Source: Dolomitihabitans soli (lineage in GTDB: Bacteria; Actinomycetota; Actinomycetes; Streptosporangiales; Streptosporangiaceae). From it: 64,000 nucleotides of DNA. The stretch is taken from the NCBI RefSeq assembly GCF_022213955.1, contig NZ_JAKNTW010000035.1:1-64000 (forward strand), written 5' to 3'. Position numbers and translations under genes: made by a program. Positions 54,582 to 62,157 of the stretch are shown here, one piece after another. The stretch's first letter is position 1. Each line of letters begins with the position of its first letter. Below the pieces are notes generated by a model. That model was not told the origin of the DNA and did no database searches. It saw only the letters and a list, made by a program, of their open reading frames with translations.

Positions 54582-56081
54582 ATGACCCACGCGTCCCTGA
54601 CCATTGACCCCGCCTTCGCCGTCGGCGACGTCGACCCGAGGCTGTTCGGCTCCTTCGTCGAACACCTGGGCCGGTGCGTCTACAGCGGGATCTTCGAACC
54701 CGGCCATCCGGCCGCCGACGAGAACGGCTTCCGGCGTGACGTGCTCGACCTGGTCCGCGAACTGGGCGTGACCACCGTGCGCTACCCCGGCGGCAACTTC
54801 GTCTCCGCCTACCGCTGGGAGGACGGCGTCGGCCCCGACCGCCGGACCCGTCTCGACCCCGCCTGGCGGACCATCGAGCCCAACACCTTCGGTCTCGGCG
54901 AGTTCGTCAAATGGTGCGCCGCCGCGGGCGTCGATCCGATGATGGCCGTCAACCTCGGCACCAGAGGCATCCAGGAAGCCGTCGACCTGCTCGAATACTC
55001 CAACCACCCGTCGGGGACCGCGCTGTCGGACCTCCGGCGCAAGAACGGCGACGCCGAGCCGTACGACATCAGGCTCTGGTGCCTCGGCAACGAGATGGAC
55101 GGACCCTGGCAGGTCGGCCACAAGACCGCCGAGGAGTACGGCAGGCTCGCGGCGGAGACGGCCAGGGCGATGCGCATGATCGACCCCCGGTTGGAGCTCG
55201 TCGCGTGCGGCAGTTCGGGGGCGTCGATGCCGACCTTCGGGACGTGGGAGGCGACGGTCCTCCAGCATGCCTACGACCAGGTCGACTACCTGTCGCTGCA
55301 CGCCTACTACGAGCCGCTGAACGGCGACGTGGCCACCTTCCTCGCCTCGGGGGCCCGGATGGAGTCGTTCATCGAGGACACCGTCGCGACCTGTGACCAC
55401 ATGCGCTCGGTCACCAAGTCGAGCAAGCGGATCAACCTCTCGTTCGACGAGTGGAACGTCTGGTACATGTCGCGGCACCAGGCGGAGGAGCAGCCCGGCG
55501 GCTGGCGGCCCGCGCCCCGCCTGCTCGAAGACCACTACGACGTGACCGACGCCGTCGTGGTCGGCAGCCTGCTGATCGCCCTCCTCCGGCATGCCGACCG
55601 GGTGCGGATGGCCAGCCAGGCCCAGCTCGTCAACGTGATCGCGCCCATCCTCGCGGAGCCGGGCGGCCCGGCCTGGCGGCAGACGATCTTCCACCCGTTC
55701 GCGCAGGCCGCCCTGCACGGCAAGGGCCGGGTGCTGCGGGTGGAGGCCGACTCGCCGGCGTTCGAGTGCGCGGCGGGGGAGGTGGGGGCCCTGCACGCGA
55801 CCGCCGTGCAGGGGGAGGACGGGAGCGTGACGATCTTCGCGGTGAACCGGTCGCAGACGTCGCCGCTCGATCTGGCGGCCGATGTGCGGGCGCTGGGGGA
55901 GGTCCGGGTGCTGGAGCACACCGTCCTCACCGACGCCGACCTCGGCGCCCGCAACACCGCCGACGCCCCCGACCGCGTCCGCCCCCGCCCGGCGACCGGC
56001 ACCTCGGCCGCCGACGGCACGCTGCACGCCCATCTGCCTCCCGTCTCCTGGAACGTCATCCGCCTCGCACCGGTCAGCTGA
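54582..56081 (+). CDS. Alpha-L-arabinofuranosidase, glycoside hydrolase family 51
   Basis: A 499-aa enzyme releasing terminal arabinofuranosyl residues. The GH51 barrel shows FGSFVEHLGRCVYSGIFEP, VRYPGGNFVSAYRWEDG, the acid/base Glu171 in LGNEMDGPWQ and the nucleophile Glu290 in FDEWNVWY. The C-terminal part is the usual beta-sandwich. There is no signal peptide, so it works in the cytoplasm on imported oligosaccharides, which fits the ABC importer encoded just upstream. It is the last gene of the operon; its stop codon lies in a short tandem repeat. Confidence 0.95.
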   Translation: MTHASLTIDPAFAVGDVDPRLFGSFVEHLGRCVYSGIFEPGHPAADENGFRRDVLDLVRELGVTTVRYPGGNFVSAYRWEDGVGPDRRTRLDPAWRTIEPNTFGLGEFVKWCAAAGVDPMMAVNLGTRGIQEAVDLLEYSNHPSGTALSDLRRKNGDAEPYDIRLWCLGNEMDGPWQVGHKTAEEYGRLAAETARAMRMIDPRLELVACGSSGASMPTFGTWEATVLQHAYDQVDYLSLHAYYEPLNGDVATFLASGARMESFIEDTVATCDHMRSVTKSSKRINLSFDEWNVWYMSRHQAEEQPGGWRPAPRLLEDHYDVTDAVVVGSLLIALLRHADRVRMASQAQLVNVIAPILAEPGGPAWRQTIFHPFAQAALHGKGRVLRVEADSPAFECAAGEVGALHATAVQGEDGSVTIFAVNRSQTSPLDLAADVRALGEVRVLEHTVLTDADLGARNTADAPDRVRPRPATGTSAADGTLHAHLPPVSWNVIRLAPVS

Positions 56082-56127
56082 ACCTGGTCAGCTGATTTCG
56101 GTCAGCTGAATCTGGGCGCCTGATTCG
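56072..56127 (+). repeat. 14-nt tandem repeat (3 copies plus a diverged fourth) that includes the GH51 stop codon
   Basis: GGTCAGCTGA occurs at 56072, 56086 and 56100, period 14. The first copy contains the TGA of the arabinosidase (56079-56081); 56114-56127 is a diverged fourth unit. Confidence 0.85.
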
Positions 56128-56174
56128 TCGGCATCCCCGGCGGCGTCGATTCCCCGACGCCGCCGGGCATCCGA

Positions 56175-56205
56175 TTCCACGAGAGAGCCGGAAGTCCTAT
56201 ACACT
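56175..56205 (+). promoter_or_regulatory. Promoter of the second tRNA-Ala gene
   Basis: TTCCAC (56175-56180) and TACACT (56200-56205) with a 19-base spacer; the transcript would start a few bases before the tRNA. GGAAGTCCTATA matches the other tRNA-Ala promoter. Confidence 0.5.
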
Positions 56206-56218
56206 CATCGCGTCTCAA

Positions 56219-56291
56219 GGGGCTATGGCGCAGTTGGTAGCGCGCCTCCATGGCATGGAGGAGGTCTGGGGTTCGAATCCCCATAGCTCCA
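56219..56291 (+). tRNA. tRNA-Ala (anticodon GGC), second copy
   Basis: Identical over all 73 bases to the gene at 31202-31274, anticodon GGC, CCA not encoded. About 35 bases starting 17 bases downstream (56308-56342) are also similar to the region behind the first copy (31289-31323), so more than the tRNA itself was duplicated. Confidence 0.97.
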
Positions 56292-57086
56292 CCCATCGGA
56301 CATTCCTCTCGAACGCAGCTCTGCCAGGGCGGCGGCGAGGAAATCGCGCGGGAAGGATCGACGCCTTCCTGCCTGCTCTCGATCCAGCCGACCCGTTCCA
56401 GGGCGGCGAAGACGAGACTGGAGCAGGTCGACGTGGTCGATCTCGTTGTTCCAGTTTCCGCCCGTCGCGCCGTACGGGTGTAGTAGAGGTCATGGTGGCC
56501 CGAGCGCATTGAAGCCGGGCTGAAATCCGGTGCAATGGCCCCCGACGCCGACAGACGGTCGGCTACAGCCGCCCGGTCCGCTGTGCGGTCGCATCTCTCG
56601 ATGAGACATGATGATGTGCCTTTTGATGATATGTCGGCTGGCGAGCTGGAAGGCATGAAAAGTCGAACGACGGCGCGGGTCCGGGGAACATTCGACGGGG
56701 ATGGCGAAATTGAGGAGACCCCTGGCGAGGTTGTGTTCCGTGGCCGGTCTGGCCGTTTCCGCCTTGCTCGTAGGGCAGGGGCTTGCCGCTCTCATCAGGC
56801 AAGTTCCACGATATCGCCGAGGTGTCGCGAGAGTGACCTGACCTGCGTTGATGCATGATTTAAGCCAGAATTGCCACGATGGAAGAATATTTCTGAAATA
56901 AGTGACAATTCTGATCAATTTAGGTTGATAGCGATGCCGCGAATGCTGCCGATGTGAGGGTGAATTGAAATTCATAGTGCGTCTAGGTGATGGTTCAATT
57001 AAGCTCGATTAAAGTCGCCGCGTCATTGTGCAGGGAGGGGGATATCCCCTTTGCTCCCTGTTTCGACGATTTCGAGGAAGGGTCCA
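56292..57086. other. 795-base region without a convincing gene; partly AT-rich
   Basis: After the tRNA-like flank, open frames of up to ~160 codons exist on both strands, but codon usage and residue composition are poor and no domain is recognised. From about 56860 to 57010 the sequence is clearly less GC-rich than the rest of the window. It probably holds the promoter of the secreted protein gene at 57087. Confidence 0.5.
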
Positions 57087-57425
57087 ATGGGGAAGATGAG
57101 AACGTCCGCGCTGGTCGTGCTGGCCGCAGCCGGTTTCGGCCTGCAGGCCATGCCCGTCGCGCACGCGTCCGCCGGCTCCGAATCGCATCCCACAGTGGTG
57201 TCGAAGCCCGTGGGGAACGCCCCGGACTGTGTCAGGGTCTGGCACACCGTGGGAACCATCACCAAGACGGGCTATGCCCGAAACGACTGCTCAAACGCCC
57301 TGAACATCAGGATCGTCTGGGCGTTCGGCGTGGACGGCCCGTGCTCGACCGTCTCGTCGGGCAGCACCATCAGCCACAAGATCCCCAGAGGCCCGCGGAA
57401 CTTCGACGGCGCGAGCACCTGCTGA
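57087..57425 (+). CDS. Small secreted four-cysteine protein with tendamistat-like cysteine spacing
   Basis: A 112-aa protein. The signal peptide (1-28; MRTSALVVLAAAGFGL, cleavage after AHA) gives a mature domain of about 84 residues with cysteines C48, C68, C86 and C112. The middle spacing (18) equals that of the Streptomyces alpha-amylase inhibitor tendamistat, the outer ones are similar, and the APxCV start also matches. The inhibitory Trp-Arg-Tyr triad is absent (GYARND in the loop), so amylase inhibition is unlikely. The fold call is an inference. The start has a GAGGAAGG ribosome binding site. Confidence 0.75.
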   Translation: MGKMRTSALVVLAAAGFGLQAMPVAHASAGSESHPTVVSKPVGNAPDCVRVWHTVGTITKTGYARNDCSNALNIRIVWAFGVDGPCSTVSSGSTISHKIPRGPRNFDGASTC

Positions 57426-57470
57426 TCGACCACGTCGATCGGCGCCTCGCCGAATGACGACGCGTCACCC

Positions 57471-57499
57471 AACGGCCGCCCGGCCAGCCCGGGCGGCCG
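57471..57499 (+). terminator. 12-bp hairpin after the secreted protein gene
   Basis: ACGGCCGCCCGG pairs with CCGGGCGGCCGT; no T-tract follows, so terminator strength is uncertain. Confidence 0.5.
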
Positions 57500-57549
57500 T
57501 CGCCATGCCACCACCCATCCACGCCGCCCGCTCTGTGTAGTCTGTCCCC

Positions 57550-57679
57550 GCTGTCCGTCCGCGCTGTCCGTCCGCGCTGTCCGTCCGCGCTGTCCGTCCG
57601 CGCTGTCCGTCCGCGCTGTCCGTCCGCGCTGTCCGTCCGCGCTGTCCGTCCGCGCTGTCCGTCCGCGCTGTCCGTCCGC
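57550..57679. repeat. 13-nt tandem repeat, 10 perfect copies
   Basis: The unit GCTGTCCGTCCGC is repeated ten times without any change, with degenerate copies on both sides. The period is not a multiple of three and the array is intergenic. Perfect identity points to recent expansion. Confidence 0.97.
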
Positions 57680-58094
57680 GCCGCCCGTCCGTGTTGTCTG
57701 CGCGCGCCGCCCGTCCGTGCCGCCGGGAACCCCGCCCGAGACCGTACGGCAGGCCACCTTGGCGCCTCGCGCCGCACCTCCAGCCGTCCCTGGGGCCGAC
57801 GCTCCTCCAGCGTGGGCGGCCGGCCGCCGTCACGACTCGCCCCCTGGCTATGTCCGCCGGTTTCTCACCCGCGCGTTGATCCGTCGGCGAGTGGGCCGCC
57901 ACTTACGTAGCGCACGAACGGAGTAAAGGCGTGGCGCACGCACGGAGTAAAGGCCGGCCGGTGTCAAGAGATGTATTGGCAGGAAGTGGTAATCGGCAGT
58001 CAGCTTGGTGAAAGACAGAAGGCTCGACTTGTGGCGTGACGACACTCAGAGTGGTGATAAGAGAAATTAGGCCAACCGAGGCGAGAGCTGACTG

Positions 58095-58793
58095 ATGACT
58101 AACTCGATTTCTTGTGAGGATTGCGCGAGCGCACCTGTCGAGCTGTCGGCGGATTACTTGTCCGACGTCGCCTCGCGTGACGACGAATGGCCAAAGGAAA
58201 GGCGGTCAGGATTGGTGAATCATGCGGGAAAATCTCACCCGCATATTGCGTTGAATTCCGGCGAGCCGGGTATTCGTGGGCTGTTCCGGTTTCGGCCGGA
58301 GGCGGCTCTTCCTTTGAATCAATTGTCGGAGGTGTTGCTCTGCGGGGACAGCACGTTGCCGCGTGGGGAAAGGGAGTTGATCGCGACTTACGTATCGGCG
58401 TTGAACCGGTGCCGATTCTGCTACTACACACATGCGGCATTCGCGGCCACGCGGCTGCCCGATGGAGCCGCCCTGGTGGATCAGGTGCGGGCCGACCTCG
58501 GCGCCGCGCCGGTCTCCGCCAAGTTGCGGGCGTTGCTGGTGATCGCGGCCGCCGTCCAGGAGAGCGGTCAGCGCGTCACCGAGCTGCACGTGGCCGCGGC
58601 CCGCGCCGAGGGTGCGACGGACCTGGAGATCCATGACACCGTGCTGATCGCCGCCGCGTTCTGCATGTACAACCGTTACGTCGACGGCCTGGCGACCGTC
58701 GCCGCGGACGAGCCGGCCCACTATGCCGAACGAGCGAAAATGACGGGAGGTTATGTGGCGGTCTGGGCCGACGCACTCGGCCGGGCCGCGTGA
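58095..58793 (+). CDS. AhpD-like (carboxymuconolactone decarboxylase family) protein with an N-terminal extension
   Basis: A 232-aa protein. Residues ~47-225 form an AhpD-type all-helical domain with the redox motif E94-x11-C106-x2-C109-x3-H113 (RCRFCYYTH). It closely resembles the protein encoded at 59845. The first ~46 residues are an extra segment with another CxxC (SCEDC, Cys7 and Cys10) and acidic stretches. ATG 58095 has a weak ribosome binding site; GTG near 58215 would remove the extension. AhpD proteins reduce peroxiredoxins or peroxides through the cysteine pair. The partner here is unknown. Confidence 0.85.
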   Translation: MTNSISCEDCASAPVELSADYLSDVASRDDEWPKERRSGLVNHAGKSHPHIALNSGEPGIRGLFRFRPEAALPLNQLSEVLLCGDSTLPRGERELIATYVSALNRCRFCYYTHAAFAATRLPDGAALVDQVRADLGAAPVSAKLRALLVIAAAVQESGQRVTELHVAAARAEGATDLEIHDTVLIAAAFCMYNRYVDGLATVAADEPAHYAERAKMTGGYVAVWADALGRAA

Positions 58794-58994
58794 TCGTCCG
58801 GGCGTGACCTGCCTGGGAGCGTGACCGGAGGTCGCGGCGATTCGGGGCCGTATAGAACTGCAGGCGCCTCACCTGGGCGTCCATGGCCGACGAGAGGAGG
58901 ATGAGCGAAGTACGTGTGATCTCAAGGCGCCAAATCGCGCCGGACCACCCACGTTGCGGGAGACGGGGTGGGCCGGCGCGAACTACCTGTCAGG

Positions 58995-59387
58995 TCAGGC
59001 GAAGAACTCGTCGGCCGTGTAGGGGTCCTGCGGGTAGCTCCAGCGCTCGCTGATCTTCCCGTCCCTGCTCTTGAAGACCTGGAGGCCCCGGTCGTCCAGG
59101 TTCTTGCCGCCGCGCTCGCCCTGAATCTGGAGTATCGCCGCAACATGATCGTCGCCGACGAGGAACGACTCCGGCTCGAAGCGCAGGGTGTTGTCGGTCG
59201 ATTCGATGAGCTGCTTAAGGTAGCGCAGCACTTCTTCCTTACCGCGATAGTCGCCTGCCAGCGGGCCGCGGCCGGGTACGTGAAAGACCACGTCATCGGT
59301 GAGTAGTGGGCTGATGGAGTCCAGGTCGCCCTTGGCCAGAGCGTCGTAGCTGTTTCGGGCAAGGGCGCTGAGGGGATGTTCGGACAT
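58995..59387 (-). CDS. NTF2-like (SnoaL-type) protein
   Basis: A 130-aa protein with the cone-shaped NTF2 fold: SYDALAKGDLDSISPLLTDDVVFHVPG, then GKEEVLRYLKQL and a beta-rich half with HVAAILQIQGER and ISERW. Such proteins act as small isomerases, hydrolases or ligand carriers; no catalytic residues can be fixed. It is on the opposite strand between two AhpD-like genes. The ATG has AGGGAG upstream on its strand. Confidence 0.88.
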   Translation of the reverse strand: MSEHPLSALARNSYDALAKGDLDSISPLLTDDVVFHVPGRGPLAGDYRGKEEVLRYLKQLIESTDNTLRFEPESFLVGDDHVAAILQIQGERGGKNLDDRGLQVFKSRDGKISERWSYPQDPYTADEFFA

Positions 59388-59844
59388 GAACTGGCTCCCT
59401 AGGGATGAAACGGACTAGACGTTCGTCACGCTACGCTTCCGGGCGCGAGTGAGCAAGATGGAAGAAGTCTTACCGATCGTCCGGGAGACGCGAATGCGAC
59501 GGCGATAGGCCGGCAATGCCAAGGCAATGATCGCCTTACGTAGAGTGATGTGCGGCGACGAATTTGAGGGTTGACAGCAGGCCGTTCAATGGCGATCATG
59601 AATGTCAGTGGGTGGGTCCGTTCGCGACGGCTGTGCGAAATTCCCTCGTTTTCGCCGACGTGACGACGTCCATTGACGAGCATTCTCCAGAATTCCGTGA
59701 CTCGGCAATCATTAAAAGCACCGGGAAACGTTCGGATGAATTCCGGGAAACCGGCCGGCTCTGGACCGCCTGCGTTACTTGACCGGACGAGCGGGCTCGT
59801 TCAAGCTTCGCGTGAGAGTCGTGGTCTCAACTTGAGGAGTGCGC
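59388..59844. other. 457-base intergenic region, no convincing gene
   Basis: It lies between the minus-strand NTF2-like gene and the plus-strand AhpD-like gene, so it should contain both promoters. A 72-codon plus-strand frame (59564-59782) lacks coding character and a ribosome binding site. Parts near 59530-59720 are lower in GC than the flanking genes. Confidence 0.5.
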
Positions 59845-60423
59845 GTGCCCCATATCACCCTGCACAACGACGAGCCTGGCATCATCGGCCTGATGCGTTA
59901 CCGGCCGGAGACCGCCGGGCCGCTCAACGGGCTGGCCGAGGTACTGCTGCGCGGAGAGAGCACCCTGTCTCGCGGCGAGCGTGAGCTGATCGCCGCCTAC
60001 GTCTCGTCGCTGAACGAGTGCCGTTTCTGCACGGCCTCGCACGCGTCGTTCGCGGCGGCGCAGCTGCCCGAGGGGATGGAGCTGGTGGATCAGGTGCGCG
60101 CCGATCTGGACAGCGCGCCGGTCTCCGCCAAGCTGCGGGCGTTGCTGGTGATCGCGGGTGCGGTCCAGGAGAGCGGCCAGCGCGTCACCGAGAAGCAGGT
60201 GGCCGCGGCCCGCGCGGAGGGCGCGACGGATCTGGAGATCCATGACACCGTGCTGATCGCCGCCGCGTTCTGCATGTTCAACCGGTACGTCGACGGCATG
60301 GGCACGTTCGCCCCCGACGATCCGGCCGTCTACGCGGCCTCGACCGAGCGGATCCTCACGAGCGGGTATCTGAGCACACTGACGAACCCGTCGGCGGCCA
60401 CCCGGGTGGGGCAGCAAGGTTGA
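59845..60423 (+). CDS. AhpD-like (carboxymuconolactone decarboxylase family) protein
   Basis: A 192-aa protein with the motif E47-x11-C59-x2-C62-x3-H66 (ECRFCTASH), needed for AhpD-type thiol-disulfide chemistry. It is very similar to residues 47-225 of the protein encoded at 58095, indicating duplication. GTG 59845 with GAGGAG just upstream is chosen over GTG 59839, which lies in the ribosome binding site. Its stop overlaps the ATG of the flavoprotein gene (TGATG), so the two are translated together and probably work together. Confidence 0.9.
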   Translation: MPHITLHNDEPGIIGLMRYRPETAGPLNGLAEVLLRGESTLSRGERELIAAYVSSLNECRFCTASHASFAAAQLPEGMELVDQVRADLDSAPVSAKLRALLVIAGAVQESGQRVTEKQVAAARAEGATDLEIHDTVLIAAAFCMFNRYVDGMGTFAPDDPAVYAASTERILTSGYLSTLTNPSAATRVGQQG

Positions 60424-61976
60424 TGGCCGCAACAGACTCGGAAGAGCACATCCACCGCTATCTGATCATCGGTGCCGGCCCCGGCGGGTTGCAGCTCAGC
60501 TACTTCCTGCAGCGCGCCGGGGCCGACTACCTCACCCTGGAGCGGGAGGCCGCGCCGGGAGGCTTCTTCAACCGCTACCCCCGCCATCGCCGGTTGATCT
60601 CGCTGAACAAGGTCCACACCGGCGAGAAGGACCGGGAGATCCAGCTCCGCTGGGACTGGAACTCGCTGCTCGACGAGACGTCCGATCTGGTGTTCGCCGA
60701 CTACTCGCGCGACTACTTCCCGCACGCCGACGACCTGGTCCGCTATCTGGCCGACTTCCAGCGGGAACACGCGCTCAACGTGCGGTTCGACACGCCTGTC
60801 GAGCGCGTCGAGAAGGTCGGCGGGCGCTTCGCCGTACACGCCGGGGGGCGGGTGTTCCAGGCCGAGTGCCTGATCGTGGCGACGGGTTTCGGCGGGCCGT
60901 ACATTCCGGATATTCCCGGGATCGAGCTGGCAGTCGGGTATGAGGACATGTCGATCGTCGGTGAGGACTTCACCGACAAGCGGGTTCTGATCGTCGGCAA
61001 GGGCAACTCGGCGTTCGAGACCGCCCAGGCCATGCTGCCGTACGCGTCGATCATCCATCTGGCCAGCCCGAGCCCGGTCCGGCTGGCGTGGACCACCAAG
61101 CACCCCGGCCACGTGCGCGGTCAGTACGGCGCGCTGCTCGACAGCTACTGGTTCAAGACCCTGCACGGCGTGCTGGAGTGCGAGGTCGACCGGATCTGGC
61201 GCGAGGACGACCGGTTCAAGGCGGCCATCACCTACACCCTCGCCGACGGCGAACAGGAGTTGCTGGAGTACGACGCGGTGCTGCGCTGCACCGGGTTCAC
61301 CATGAACACGGGCCTGTTCGGCGCGTCCTGCCGGCCGGAACTCGCTCCCAACGGGCGAATCCCGGCCATCCGCCCCGACTTCCAGTCGACCAACGTCGAC
61401 GGCCTCTACTTCGCCGGAACCCTGATGCAGGCCCGCGACTTCAAACGCGCCTCCTCCGCCTTCATCGACGGGTTCCGCTACAACCTGCGGTCGCTGGCCG
61501 CCCTGCTCGCCGAACGGTATGACGGGGTGCCGCTCGCCGGCCGGTCGCTGCCGGCCGATCCCGACCTGCTGACCGCCGCCATGCTGGAACGGGCGAACCA
61601 CAGCTCGGCGTTGTGGACCCAGTTCGAGTATCTCTCCGACGTGTACGTGGTCGACGAGGAAGCCGGACAGGTCCGGCACTTCGTGGACCTGCCGGAGGAC
61701 TACGCGGTGCAGCGGTTCGCCGACCGGTCCCTCTGTTTCACCGTCACCCTGCGGTGGGGCCGCCGGGACTACGGCGACGTGTTCGCCATCCAGCGGCATC
61801 CGGTGCCGGACCGGGCCGACGAGTGCGCCTTCCTGCATCCGGTCATCCGTGCCTGGCGGAATGGCGAACAAGTCGCCGAACGTCACCTGCTGGAGGACCT
61901 CCAGGCCCGTTGGCGCGACCCGGTCCGGCACGTGCAACCCCTGCGCGCCTTCATGGCCGCCCAGCTCGGCGGGTGA
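60423..61976 (+). CDS. FOXRED2-like FAD/NAD(P)-dependent oxidoreductase
   Basis: A 517-aa flavoprotein. FAD-binding GAGPGG (17-22) is followed by RAGADYLTLEREAAPGGFFNRYPRHRRLISLNKVHTG, which closely recalls the start of eukaryotic FOXRED2, an ER flavoprotein. A second nucleotide-binding motif VGKGNSA (191-197) and an ATGFG segment are present, as in flavin monooxygenases. The C-terminal ~150 residues are not recognised. It is coupled to the AhpD-like gene upstream, suggesting electron transfer to or from its CxxC. The stop codon falls in a 41-nt tandem repeat. Confidence 0.85.
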   Translation: MAATDSEEHIHRYLIIGAGPGGLQLSYFLQRAGADYLTLEREAAPGGFFNRYPRHRRLISLNKVHTGEKDREIQLRWDWNSLLDETSDLVFADYSRDYFPHADDLVRYLADFQREHALNVRFDTPVERVEKVGGRFAVHAGGRVFQAECLIVATGFGGPYIPDIPGIELAVGYEDMSIVGEDFTDKRVLIVGKGNSAFETAQAMLPYASIIHLASPSPVRLAWTTKHPGHVRGQYGALLDSYWFKTLHGVLECEVDRIWREDDRFKAAITYTLADGEQELLEYDAVLRCTGFTMNTGLFGASCRPELAPNGRIPAIRPDFQSTNVDGLYFAGTLMQARDFKRASSAFIDGFRYNLRSLAALLAERYDGVPLAGRSLPADPDLLTAAMLERANHSSALWTQFEYLSDVYVVDEEAGQVRHFVDLPEDYAVQRFADRSLCFTVTLRWGRRDYGDVFAIQRHPVPDRADECAFLHPVIRAWRNGEQVAERHLLEDLQARWRDPVRHVQPLRAFMAAQLGG

Positions 61977-62113
61977 ACGGGCCGGACCGGTTCATGGCCG
62001 CCCGGCTCGGCGGGTGAACGGGCCGGACCGGTTCATGGCCGCCCGGCTCGGCGGGTGAACGGGCCGGACCGGTTCATGGCCGCCCGGCTCGGCGGGTGAA
62101 CGGGCTGGACCCG
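61950..62113 (+). repeat. 41-nt tandem repeat (4 copies) that includes the end and stop codon of the flavoprotein gene
   Basis: Units start at 61950, 61991, 62032 and 62073. The first unit encodes the last residues FMAAQLGG and the TGA stop; the others repeat this sequence out of frame (41 is not a multiple of three). Units 2 and 3 are identical; unit 4 has small changes at its end. Confidence 0.95.
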
Positions 62114-62157
62114 GTGTCGCCCGGCTCGTGGCCGGACCCGGTCCATGGCCGCCCGGC

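Larger units (their letters stand above)
57426..58094. other. 669-base gap with a hairpin, a 13-nt tandem array and an AT-rich promoter region
   Basis: A 12-bp hairpin (57471-57482 with 57488-57499) about 45 bases after the secreted protein gene may end its transcript. The array at 57550-57679 follows. No gene is supported: the minus-strand frames here are translations of the repeat. The last ~150 bases are relatively AT-rich and probably carry the promoter for the gene at 58095. Confidence 0.55.

Noticed and set aside
31202-56291. Prophage or integrative element between the tRNA-Ala genes
   Set aside because: No integrase, excisionase, relaxase or phage structural gene is seen, and the repeats are complete tRNA genes rather than a 3' fragment as in typical att sites.
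56215-56535. Minus- and plus-strand frames over the tRNA-Ala genes (also near 31200)
   Set aside because: The residues ELWGFEPQTSSMPWRRATNC and MAQLVARLHGMEE are direct translations of the tRNA sequence, a known annotation artefact.
56535-56858. 107-codon plus-strand frame after the second tRNA
   Set aside because: No ribosome binding site, no domain, and composition unlike the genome's genes; overlapping frames on the other strand are equally open.
57540-57720. CRISPR array
   Set aside because: The 13-nt units are contiguous without spacers, and no cas genes are present anywhere in the window.
57272-57902. Minus-strand frames rich in Asp-Gly-Gln-Arg repeats
   Set aside because: They are translations of the 13-nt tandem array in all frames, not proteins.
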